Shown: in pieces, positions 1 through 7,993 of the stretch
Layout: each line of letters begins with the position of its first letter
Position numbering within the stretch: position 1 is the stretch's first letter
DNA from: Oehlia diaphana
Taxonomy: Eukaryota; Glomeromycota; Glomeromycetes; Glomerales; Glomeraceae
DNA length: 13,450 nucleotides
Assembly (NCBI GenBank): GCA_003833135.1
Contig: QZLH01000277.1
Span: forward strand, 93,238 to 106,687
Direction: 5' to 3'
Notes under the pieces: generated by a model
Told to the model about the DNA's origin: nothing
Seen by the model: the letters and a program-made list of their open reading frames with translations, nothing else
Database searches by the model: none
Translations under genes and position numbers: made by a program

Positions 1-900
1 AAAAAAAAAAAAAAAAAAAAAAAAACCAAAATTAAAAAATCGGCACGATCTCATCAAATTATATGTAAGATAGCTTATTTGAACATAGATTTTATCAATA
101 ATAAATTAATATGTAATTTATTTTAGTAATTTTTCTATAATTAAGCTTATAGTTATATTTTTCTTTATTTAAAAATTATTTATAACTATTTTAGAGCAAA
201 TTTATATTTTTTTTGCATAAAATACTTAATATTATAAAAAAAATTTTTCTATATGCAATTTTCCCATTTATCTTGATAAAATTTGACAATTTCTAGTGAA
301 TATGCATCCATTTCTTAATTTATGAATTTCATGTCAAATTTTTCTTTAAAATCAATAATATTTGTAGTTAATTTTTCAAAAAGTAAAAATGTGCTAGAGT
401 CCTAAATGATGTCAAAATGTAGCCCCAATATTCAAGTTTATTTTGCATTTTAGATGATAAAAATTGGTTTTGTTTTAAGTGAAATACACACATTTTTGTA
501 ATTTGAACCATTTATTAGCATTTTTTACGATATACCGAAATTGTGATAATTCAAAGAATAAAACTCACATCATTTTATCATAAATGTTTATTTACTGTAA
601 ATGTTTTGATATGGCATTATTCTTAATAATATTTGAGTATTTTAGATTAAATCTAATCCACCAATGTTTTATAAATGTAATTTAATTTTCTGTTATATTT
701 TTTAATTTGAAATAATTAATTATTGCTGATTTTTTCAAAAGATAATGTAGTGTTTATAACTTCAAAAGATACCAAAATGTAGCCTTAGGTCTCAAGTTTA
801 TTATACAATTTATGTAAATTGAATTTATTTTGGGCGTATAACATGCATTTTTATCACGTGAATAATTTTCCGGTTTTTTTTGCAACACTGTATGTCCGTG
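1..900. repeat. AT-rich gene-free segment with diverged direct repeat (360-bp offset)
   Basis: No coding frame of note is present. The window opens with a run of 25 A, which may mark a contig edge or an A-tract. Two diverged copies of the same sequence lie exactly 360 bases apart: roughly 365-460 and 725-820. They share TTTTTCAAAA, then CAAAATGTAGCC, then TCAAGTTTATT in the same order and at matching spacing. The similarity fades on both sides. This may be an old tandem duplication or two copies of a decayed element. Confidence 0.5.
894..900. repeat. left target-site duplication of the 470-bp element
   Basis: GTCCGTG lies directly before the first base of the element and recurs directly after its last base (1371-1377). 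The next base can be read as part of an 8-bp duplication if the left terminus is taken one base further in. Confidence 0.75.
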
Positions 901-1370
901 TATGGAAAGCCGCTATGGTCAAAAGTGCGCCATTTTTGATAGCGCATATACGTTATGTCTAACGGCGGTTACCCCGTTGATTTATACAGCGGGTTCTTTA
1001 ATTTTTTTTTCATAAAATTCCAATATTAGAAAGCTGGACATTTACAATTAGATTTATAAACTAATTAGAAAATTTCTAATGCTGGCCATAATTTTGGCAA
1101 AAAAAAATTTTATTATAAATGTCACACTCTCTAATACATTGAATTTATGGATAAAAAAACAATGAGACAGCCGTATAAACCAACGGGTACCCGCCGTTAA
1201 TCATAGCGTTGTATACGCTATCAAAAACGGCGGGTACCAGTAGTGAAATATGGCGGGTTACCCTTGTATTTATCAATTTCAGGGGTAACCCGCCGTGTAA
1301 ATCTATGGGTACCCGCCGTTAAACATAGCAATGTTTTGCTACGCACTTTTGACCATGGCGGCTTTCCATA
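901..1370. mobile_element. 470-bp MITE-like element with long terminal inverted repeats
   Basis: The outer 29 bases (901-929) are matched in reverse complement by 1342-1370 with one mismatch. The similarity then continues inward, with gaps, to about 995 on the left and 1282 on the right. The element is flanked by GTCCGTG at 894-900 and again at 1371-1377, a 7-bp direct duplication; GTCCGTGT is present at both sides if one terminal T is assigned to the flank. No transposase frame lies inside, so it is non-autonomous. The interior repeats the motif GGCGGGTACCC in both orientations. TIR length and duplication size would fit a hAT- or Mutator-like origin, but the family cannot be fixed from this copy. 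Confidence 0.8.
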
Positions 1371-1377
1371 GTCCGTG
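1371..1377. repeat. right target-site duplication of the 470-bp element
   Basis: GTCCGTG, identical to 894-900, abuts the right terminal inverted repeat. Confidence 0.75.
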
Positions 1378-2284
1378 TCCCATGACAACACTTGTCATTA
1401 TACAGTGGTAAAATTACTACTTGGAAAGAGTAAAGGGGAAAATACGTGAAAAATGTCAAAACAGTCGAATATGCCATTTTCTAGCATTTATTATTCCAAA
1501 TAATTTTGGCTTTAGCCAATTTCACTGATCACCACCGTACATTAAAAATCAAAGATGTGGAACCAAACTTCTAGCAGAGAGTGATATCACTTCTTTCGAA
1601 AGAATTCATTGATAGTTTGATATAATCAAAACAAATATACTGTACCAATGTATACGTGACTATATCTATTTTTTTCATAAAAATAAATAATTAGTATATG
1701 CAATCTTTGAATTTTCAAACTATTCTGTTTTGTTTTTAAAAGCCAACATTATAATAGACATTAGTTAGAATGTACTGCAAAAAAACAGGGAGGGGTAATA
1801 ATGCGCGATGCTTGCACAGATCTTTTTCGAATAAAATCGAACTTGTATTTCCCATCCAAGTGCAAGAATGATTGGCGTCTTCGCTATTAAGCAAATATTA
1901 ACGCACACATTTCAGACGTGCAATATTAACGTAATGTAACGTAACGTAACACTTGCATCTTATTCTGCTCTCCTAATAAGGTATTTATCAATGATTTTTT
2001 TTTCTTGGCTAAATTTGATATTCATTGATATTTCTATATAATAATTTCTAATAGTAGCTATTAAAAATAGGAAATTAGAAATCAAAGATTATAATGAGAC
2101 TTCTTTAGTGTGAACATACATTACGTACAACACAACTCTGAATCAGTTTTTTTCAAGAACATTGTTTATTGTAATACATAGAACTTAAAATTAATTGCCT
2201 CTATATAATGTCACAACATTCACCTGAAAAGTTCTCTAAACTTACCTTATACTGTATTCATAAGATTTGCTCATAGTAGTAAAT
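1378..2284. other. gene-free stretch upstream of the channel gene
   Basis: No coding frame is supported. Short features are a tandem (GTAAC)3 at 1936-1950, preceded by a variant GTAAT unit at 1931-1935, and a TATATAA stretch at 2202-2208 about 77 bases before the chosen ATG. The stretch presumably contains the promoter and 5' untranslated region of the gene at 2285, but no element beyond the TATA-like stretch can be named. Confidence 0.5.
2202..2208 (+). promoter_or_regulatory. TATA-like stretch upstream of the channel gene
   Basis: TATATAA occurs 77 bases before the ATG at 2285. In DNA this AT-rich such a match is common by chance, so it is only a candidate. Confidence 0.2.
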
Positions 2285-3469
2285 ATGAGTGACGATATAG
2301 AGGCCCAAGAATATAACTATAACGTACATGATGAATTTCTTGATAGTTTAATTAGTCGAAATCGCGAAATTGGGTCAATCGAAAGTTTGAAAAAATGCAA
2401 TGGCGTCGATGATATAATTCAGCCACTTAATAAGTTGGTACATGACTTAATTAATTCCAAAGTTGAGAATTTACCATGCTATGGTTCTTTAATAAAACTA
2501 AAAGAACTTATTAAACTGGAAGATGAAAAGTTAATTTCGGAGTTTTTTGATTATTGTGCGAAGTTATGTATTGAAGAAGAAAAACTCGAACTCATGTGCG
2601 TAGTTACTATTTTACTTCAAGACTTTATCAATATTCCCCTCTACAAGAGTCCAGTTTCCAGATTTATAAAACGTCTAACTTACGTTAAGGTTCCATCAAA
2701 ATGGTGTGAAAAAGACGAATTCAAATCAATAAATGAAAATCTTCATGGTTACAAGGCTCATGATTATCATAATCTCAAGCCGTCCATAATTGACAGGTTT
2801 GTTTTTATATTCCCTTTCACTTTCTTTATATTGCGCACTGATGTGGTTCGTATAACGAATAAGGTTTCAGACAATCCCCAACACTATACCATATTATGTT
2901 ATTCGCCACTTCCTGGCCTATTCAGTTACCCAAAAGACTCTAGTGTGCTCAACATCTTATTTCCACATAAAATAAGTCCTTTCGCAAAAATCATAATCAC
3001 TTATTCCGATGAAATATTTCAACCTAATAATGCTTCCTCTGAAATAATTGACTCTCCACTTTTTCATGCTATTATCAAGTTCAAGTGGCGTTCCTTTGCG
3101 TGTTATCGAATCTTTATTCAACTTTCTGTCTGTCTTGCTTTTTTTGCCTTTTTTACTGCATCGATTATCACCAACTATATGTCACTACAGATTGTAAGTA
3201 CTGTCATGGGAACACTTCTATCACTCCACGAAATCCGACATGTTATTATAATGTATATAAACGGCAGATCATTTACCCCTACAACGTATTTTATACTCAC
3301 AAAAGCTATCCTTCCTACTATTACTACATTCATGGAGATTTTTGAAGTAAATCATGGATTACTCATTTATTTCCGATCTATATCAATATTGTTCTTATGG
3401 CTTAGTGTAATCGGGATTTTAATAACCTTTAAGGAGATCGGAATTATTATCATTGGTAAGCATTTCTCA

Positions 3470-3500
<31 letters not shown>

Positions 3501-4410
3501 GTCTACCTAATAGTTTGATAATAACCTATTAACCTTTTTAATATGCAGTCATTGCAAACCTATTAACCTTTTTAATATGCAGTCATTGCACATATTTGCA
3601 GAAAGATCTTGTGGTTATTTGTCTTTTTAGCCTTAATTGTATTAGCAGCCTCTCATGCAACAGTGACCTATTTTAATATGCTTAACTATGATAAAACTAG
3701 TTTAACTGATGAGACTCGTACAAAGTTTCACGATCTTACTCAATATTTTAAATCACTCAATGCTTACTGGTCGGCATTTCTAAGTGACTATGGTTCGTGG
3801 CCAAGAGATGATCCCTTTGTATCTATCATCATGGTTGCATACTCACTCTTTACAACTATCATAATCCTGAACCTTATGAGTACGTACTATCTTTTCTTTT
3901 TTCGCACTTAATGCCGGGTTTCTTTTCTAACGTTCTTTTTCTTCTTTTCTTCAATAGTTGCACTTATAAATAATATTTATTCAGAAGTACTTAATCGTGC
4001 ATACACTGAATGGTCCATGGTACGGGCACAATTTATCGTATTTACTGAACTCGTTTTAATGACGCCGTCCGAACGTCAAAATAAGTATGTACAAATTAAT
4101 TTGATAATAAAATATTATAAAATACAATTCAAGAAATGTTTAGAACCAATATTCTAACTTGCTTATTCACAAATACAGGGATTATTTTCCTTGGACTATA
4201 ATTTATGAAGTCTTCACGGAAGAAGTTGAACGTTGGTATAAAAAGCTTGAAGAAGATAATGTTTCAATTTCACGAAATAAAATTCAGTTGTTAAATGAGA
4301 TGGCAGATAAAATGAAAAACGAAATAACCGAAATGGAAGATGTTGATGTTATCAAAACAACGATGATAGCTAAATTAAATGAATTAAAGCAACTCTTATC
4401 TAAAAAGTAG
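2285..4410 (+). CDS. TRP/polycystin-like ion transport domain protein, four exons, 608 residues
   Basis: Exons are 2285-3455, 3583-3879, 3958-4084 and 4179-4410. All junctions have GT-AG borders (donors GTAAG, GTACGT, GTATGT) and join to one frame of 609 codons. The start is ATG at 2285 (MSDDIEAQEY); the frame extends upstream only to a TTG. Residues 1-250 are soluble and mostly helical, with a hydrophobic patch near 172-188. Six membrane segments follow: about 276-298, 302-325, 335-353, 358-382, 399-421 and 469-493. The loop before the last segment (about 450-468, YWSAFLSDYGSWP) sits where a pore loop is expected, and the last segment ends LNLMIALINN, typical of the final helix of TRP/polycystin channels. 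The tail (about 533-608) is charged and probably coiled coil. It probably forms a cation channel in a fungal membrane. Related Glomeromycotina proteins, as I recall them, carry a WD40-like N-terminus, which is absent here. Selectivity cannot be read from the sequence. Confidence 0.85.
3456..3582 (+). other. intron 1 of the channel gene
   Basis: The donor is GTAAG at 3456 and the frame-keeping acceptor is AG at 3581-3582, preceded by a TTAAC-like branch site and a short T tract. The intron holds an A-run of 29 (3469-3497) and the tandem-duplicated acceptor region. Joining at this acceptor gives residues GIIIIVIAHICRKILWLF, a smooth run into the next membrane helix. AGs at 3547-3548 and 3600-3601 both shift the frame and reach a stop within exon 2. 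Confidence 0.75.
3469..3497 (+). repeat. poly(A) run of 29 inside intron 1
   Basis: An uninterrupted stretch of 29 A follows the donor site by 13 bases. Reading through it as coding would give a lysine tract ending at TAA 3530-3532, which is simply the retained intron. Length variation or sequencing error is likely here. Confidence 0.9.
3523..3590 (+). repeat. perfect 34-bp tandem duplication covering the 3' splice site
   Basis: The sequence at 3523-3556 is repeated without mismatch at 3557-3590. Each copy carries a TTAAC branch-like motif, a T tract and ATATGCAG, so the intron has two identical acceptors 34 bases apart. Because 34 is not a multiple of three, only the downstream copy keeps the reading frame. 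The absence of any divergence suggests a recent duplication or an assembly artefact. Confidence 0.9.
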
Positions 4411-4553
4411 ACGTTTTCACTTAGGAACTTTTATGTATTAAATACATTACCGTATAATACTGCCTAAAATATTCAAAATACTATCAATATATACTGACAT
4501 CTCTCTTTATTGTACGGATTATGCAAATCATGCTTTACATGGAGTTATCTATT

Positions 4554-4559
4554 AATAAA
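4554..4559 (+). promoter_or_regulatory. possible polyadenylation signal of the channel gene
   Basis: AATAAA occurs 144 bases after the TAG at 4408-4410. It is a plausible 3'-end signal, but the motif is frequent in AT-rich DNA and fungal signals are degenerate. Confidence 0.25.
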
Positions 4560-4587
4560 CTTCTTTAGAATTGTTATAATGGGACCT

Positions 4588-4635
4588 CCGATATTTTGCG
4601 TGAATTTTAAGTCAATATTGTACGCAAAATATCGG
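4588..4635. repeat. 14-bp perfect inverted repeat with a further direct copy
   Basis: CCGATATTTTGCGT at 4588-4601 is matched perfectly in reverse complement at 4622-4635 across a 20-base spacer. The motif CAAAATATCGGTA at 4625-4637 is then repeated directly at 4641-4653, and a partial inverted match (GTACCGATTTT) lies near 4688-4698. It resembles the end of a DNA transposon or a foldback element, but no partner end was found in the window. Confidence 0.65.
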
Positions 4636-4659
4636 TATATCAAAATATCGGTACATTAT

Positions 4660-5066
4660 GGAAATTTTACAACGAATCTTTAGCGTAGTACCGATTTTAA
4701 CCTATGTGTCATATGGTAACAAATGCCTAGCTATCGATCATATAATTCAACTTTGTGAACCAAAGTAAATTCTGACTTATCACGGATAACCAACTTTGCG
4801 AAGTGTTAAGAAAATTCTTGATCAATTATACGAGGATGTAATTCACTAAGCCACATATTCAATCAAAATAAAAACACGTTTGAATTTATTATTTTTTTTC
4901 TAAATTGCATGACATAAGGCTAACTACAAACAAGTAAACAATCATTCCCACTACCAGCAAGCAATCGCAATGGTAGCATAGTTAAAATGTTGAATCAACA
5001 AATAAACACTTGCCTTAAATTTTTTTATTCACGTAACTCAAGAATTAAATTTATTAAATCTTTGCA
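4660..5066. other. gene-free stretch, nature unknown
   Basis: No coding frame is supported here. Short near-repeats of CAACTTTG-GA occur at about 4748-4757 and 4792-4801. On the minus strand, 4853-4841 resembles a tRNA A box (TGGCTTAGTGAAT) and 4761-4751 weakly resembles a B box, but they are too far apart for a tRNA. The stretch could be part of a dispersed repeat; this is not demonstrable from one copy. Confidence 0.3.
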
Positions 5067-5189
5067 GATCCATTTTGCCAAGAAAAACACGGGAAATGGA
5101 GAAAGCTGCAAAAAACGCATTAGTTGGAGACTGCTCGAAGAGCACTCGAGAATCCAAAATCCGAAGCTATGTGGCACAGTAACACGTGA
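5067..5189 (+). pseudogene. dispersed-repeat or coding relic with LETARRA core
   Basis: The frame starting at GAT 5067, just after a splice-acceptor-like TTTGCAG, reads DPFCQEKHGKWRKLQKTH, then a TAG at 5121-5123, then LETARRALENPKSEAMWHSN to TGA at 5187-5189. The 19 bases at 5122-5140 recur exactly at 7754-7772, where the same peptide LETARRA is encoded in the same phase. The GC content is higher than in the flanks. The reading resembles phrases I associate with repeated hypothetical proteins of Rhizophagus, so a high-copy repeat is more likely than a functional gene. Family membership is inference only. Confidence 0.35.
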
Positions 5190-5282
5190 TTAGTTTGTGA
5201 CACAGTCTCCTCACGTGACTTTTAATATTTTTAGTGGTGTATTGGCCAGGTTCTCTATATCTTTCGTGAATTGTGAAGTAAG

Positions 5283-5694
5283 ATGTACAGAGAACTTTTT
5301 CTCTTAACTATACCTATTCGGAATATATTAGAAGATTTAGTATTCGAAAGCATGACCTACTACTTTAGACAGATAGTGGGAAATGAAAGAAAAGTTTATC
5401 AAAAACAAATTATTGATTCGATCAATACGACAATATGAATATTCTTAGTATTCACTATTCATTATTTAAACTCAATGAAGATTACATTTTACAATCAAAT
5501 ATTCATACTTTGGAGACGATTATGGTGCAAAATAATGATCAAAGATTGCATGTATTACAAAGGGTCATGTACTGTATGTAGAACATTTACAAGGACACAT
5601 TGCATATGGATTGCTCTTGTTTTATGTAATCGAGCTCTATGATGTAAAATTCTACTATAAGCGTAATATTGACATCCAACATAGAAAAAAATAA
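5283..5694 (+). pseudogene. possible frame-broken coding trace, family unknown
   Basis: Three consecutive open stretches of about 50 codons lie in three different plus frames. The first is 5283-5438, starting MYRELFLLTIPIRNILEDLV. The second is 5435-5581, whose ATG overlaps the first stop as ATGA. The third is open from 5539 to the TAA at 5692-5694 and contains GHVLYVEHLQGHIAYGLLL. No splice sites join them cleanly. In such AT-rich DNA, frames of about 50 codons arise often by chance, so this may be a decayed gene or nothing. No family is recognised. Confidence 0.2.
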
Positions 5695-6302
5695 AATCAC
5701 GTAACTCCGATCGTGGCTTTTAGCTTATCGAAGAAATGCCCAGTTCCGCTGAATTTTATTCACAGTGTTTCGGCAATAGTTTACTGTTAGTTAACTTTAT
5801 TCCCGATACGAATCTATTATTGAGACGTTACATCTCCTCTGTTTTTTATTATCCTAGTTCTTCCTCTGTCTTAGTTATTGTTTGTGTTCCCCATCAACAT
5901 ATAGCGAGTAAGATTACACCAATAAATAGGCAAAGAGCGTTATCTTATATTTTTACATGCCATATAACAACGAAGTCACGACATAAGTATTGTGTGTGCA
6001 ACTTCCACAATAAAAATATGGGCTCCGCCCCTGTATAAATGAATACCCGAAAGGTAACTGTATTAGGCTACGTGTTCCTTAAAACATGAGATTATTAACC
6101 ACGGTGGTTTAAAATAATCCCTTCAGCCTATTACTGTCCCTAATACTTATTTGTACGGCTATCAATACATGCATCCCTGATTTACATGCCATTAGTATCA
6201 TAGCGGGTAGCCACTACAAGCGTGATATTAGAAATGGAGTTTGAGACGATAATTCTTCCGTTTTATGTTGTTTTATGAAATTTTGCTCTGTAAAAATTTC
6301 AC
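5695..6302. other. gene-free stretch with one doubtful open frame
   Basis: One plus-strand open frame of 100 codons runs 5736-6038. It starts MPSSAEFYSQCFG and has no recognisable domain, a Ser/Tyr/Val/Cys-rich composition and no supporting context. A frame of this length is expected to occur about once by chance in a window of this size and composition. Nothing else is visible. Confidence 0.3.
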
Positions 6303-6476
6303 CTAAACGTAAATGTATGTCCTCTTTGAATATATTTTCCACTCACTATAACCGTCGTCGTCTTTCCATAATAATTCTTTATCGGGTATTTTGCAAATAA
6401 GAAGCGGTCCTTTAAATAAAAATTGTTTTGGAACATTATTGTGGACTAAATATTCATTCCGTGGTTCTTTCGTCTC
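6303..6476 (-). CDS. probable terminal exon of a small unknown minus-strand gene
   Basis: On the minus strand, a splice-acceptor-like TTACTTCAG ends at 6477 and is followed by 57 codons to TAG at 6305-6303. The peptide begins ETKEPRNEYLVHNNVPKQFL and continues FKGPLLICKIPDKELLWKDD. The composition (Lys, Asp, Glu, Trp, Pro balanced with Leu/Ile) is protein-like rather than chance AT-rich translation. A donor-like GTGAGT lies at 6515-6510, which would give a 39-base intron, but the upstream exon could not be fixed: the ATG-containing frame (MRNTIQTPSNC) joins out of phase. No family is recognised. It points away from the plus-strand gene at 6735, so the two could share a divergent promoter at about 6560-6730. 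Confidence 0.35.
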   Translation of the reverse strand, partial: ETKEPRNEYLVHNNVPKQFLFKGPLLICKIPDKELLWKDDDGYSEWKIYSKRTYIYV

Positions 6477-6734
6477 CTGAAGTAATATTCGTCAAATCTT
6501 TTCTGATAAACTCACATTGTGGTACAATTGCTTGGTGTTTGAATTGTGTTACGCATTTTATTATTTAAAAAAAATAAATTTCAGGAACCAAAACAATATA
6601 TGTAATTTTTGTCCTTGTAATTTATTTTGAGGCAAAGTCCTGAAGGAAGGAGATAAACGAAACAAACCAAACATTTTTGTGTTATATAACGAAAAGAGAT
6701 CACAAGGAAAATATGAAAGAAACTTTTACCATTT

Positions 6735-7287
6735 ATGTTGGTAGGAAGGTGAATGGATTATAACCAAGAACTTGCTATTTTCAGAAATGGACGTCATTTT
6801 CATCTGTTTTATTAGATGAAGCGAACGGACTAAATGGCGAAGAAATGAAATGTGTTGCCGGAGATAGTAGAAATGAATTTAAATATAATTCAGAAATCTG
6901 TCGGGACGCCATACTACATGTAAGAAATAAATATCTGCTAGGTCATTATGTATTGTATATTAGCTAGAAAATATTTATAGGCTTTAACTATGTATTATAG
7001 GCATAATGTTTCTATTGATGAAAATTTATCTCTTATCATTACAGTAAACGATCAGGTGCGTATTTAAGCATGCACTTTCATTCTCGTCAAAATGAACATC
7101 ACTAATTGTTTAAATTATTTATATTTTTAAATCTTTTATATTATAGACATATGAATGGTCTCTCAAAGAAGTGTTTGCAAAGCCAGAAGGAGTCGCAGTT
7201 ACTCTTCTGAAAAAAGGAGATAAGATAATTCTAACTCTAAGTTATAGAAAATACAAATCAGGTGATTCCCGCGTAAACAAACCCTAG
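6735..7287 (+). CDS. small four-exon gene of unknown family, about 118 residues
   Basis: Exons are 6735-6740 (short; start uncertain), 6785-6919, 6981-7055 and 7147-7287. Donors are GTAGGA, GTAAGA and GTGCGT; acceptors end TTTTCAG, TTTATAG and ATTATAG. Every intron falls in phase 0 and the joined frame is open to TAG 7285-7287. The exons read KWTSFSSVLLDEANGLNGEE..., EFKYNSEICRDAILH, HNVSIDENLSLIITVNDQ and TYEWSLKEVFAKPEGVAVTL.... The product lacks membrane segments and looks like a small beta-rich soluble domain, but I do not recognise it. The first exon is the weak point: a longer upstream exon or another start may be the truth, and the first intron is only 44 bases. A competing AG at 6999-7000 with a better branch site would put TAA immediately in frame. 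Confidence 0.45.
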
Positions 7288-7679
7288 AAGTACTAGATTA
7301 TATGTTTCAGTAATGTTCAATATTTTGGGTTAGCTCAGCTCTACTGTATTATATTCATTATATCCAAGGGATACGCTTCACATATCTGTAATAAAATTAT
7401 CTGGCAGTGGTTCAACCACTCTTTTTTACTTGAAAGGTTCGATTGTCATGATAAAATTGGGACGTGAGTTTGGCTTGGCTTTAGTGTGAGCGTCTTGCCG
7501 CTCAACCACACTTCTTATTCTTTTTTTCCACTATTCACACCCACCGATGACGAATAATATAAAAAATTTATACAAAAAATAATCTTCATAACTTTCTGAG
7601 GAACGAGGAGACTTGGTTTTAATTTTTCAAAGAACTAACCCGTTCCATGAAATTACCTGAAGGGCGCTAAAACGTAAAG
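7288..7679. other. gene-free stretch with small palindromes
   Basis: No open frame is supported. A perfect GTGGTT-C-AACCAC palindrome lies near 7407-7419. A B-box-like AGGTTCGATTG near 7435 and an A-box-like TGGTTGAGCGG on the opposite strand near 7494-7504 are in conflicting orientations, so no tRNA can be folded. The stretch may be a tRNA-related repeat remnant. Confidence 0.25.
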
Positions 7680-7890
7680 GATGGAATCTAGAATGAATAT
7701 TAGACAAAGTGTATACAAGAAAAATTCTCCACTTCCGAAGGAAGGACCATTTCAGTTGGAGACTGCTCGAAGGGCACACCTTTGGTGGTCTCTTCACTTC
7801 GTTGGCAAAGCCCAGGACTGGGCTGATTTTCCGGTGCAAAGCACCCTAGAAGATCAGCTTAGACATGTCTTATGTCATGCATGTTAATTG
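7680..7890 (+). repeat. GC-richer repeat-like segment sharing the LETARRA core
   Basis: This segment is noticeably less AT-rich than its flanks and is open for 68 codons on the plus strand (7681-7887, start MESRMNIRQS, containing PFQLETARRAHLWWSLHFVG) and for 70 codons on the minus strand over the same bases. Openness on both strands fits elevated GC rather than a proven gene. The 19 bases at 7754-7772 are identical to 5122-5140, and the following GCAC is also shared. The core forms a small hairpin (TGCTC-GAA-GGGCA here, TGCTC-GAA-GAGCA in the other copy). I read it as a member of a dispersed repeat family; a recombined or chimeric copy is possible. Confidence 0.4.
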
Positions 7891-7985
7891 TTCATATTTA
7901 TGTCACATTCAGGTTTGAAACGAAGCAGTCAACAATCGATATTCCACTTGGTCTGTATATGGCAGTACTGCCATTACTATTTTAA

Positions 7986-7993
7986 CTTATAAT
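7986..7993. repeat. left 8-bp target-site duplication of the hAT element
   Basis: CTTATAAT lies directly before the left terminus at 7994 and recurs exactly at 8856-8863. Confidence 0.85.

Noticed and set aside
2267..2284. Upstream extension of the channel protein starting at TTG 2267
   Set aside because: TTG is not a normal start in a fungal nuclear gene. The ATG at 2285 is in the same frame six codons later and gives a family-like N-terminus.
3085..3345. 86-codon plus-strand open frame
   Set aside because: It lies wholly inside exon 1 of the channel gene in another frame and is Tyr/Cys-rich shadow sequence.
3456..3532. Read-through of intron 1 with a poly-lysine tail
   Set aside because: It contains a clear GTAAG donor. 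The protein continues smoothly only after splicing to 3583, where the next membrane helix begins.
3455..3602. GC-AG intron (donor GC at 3460, acceptor 3601) joining in frame
   Set aside because: It keeps the frame too, but the GTAAG to 3582 intron also does so, with canonical borders and a better continuation of the protein.
4751..4853. Possible tRNA or tRNA-derived SINE on the minus strand
   Set aside because: The A-box-like and B-box-like motifs are about 90 bases apart, the B box is poor, and no cloverleaf arms can be formed.
5736..6038. 100-codon plus-strand open frame as a gene
   Set aside because: It has no recognisable domain, signal or splice context. A frame of this length is expected about once by chance in this much sequence of this composition.
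7400..7510. Possible tRNA gene
   Set aside because: The B-box-like motif is on the plus strand and the A-box-like motif on the minus strand, and the arms do not pair.
7627..7839. 70-codon minus-strand open frame
   Set aside because: It overlaps the repeat-like segment, which is open on both strands because of its higher GC content. Nothing supports one strand as coding.
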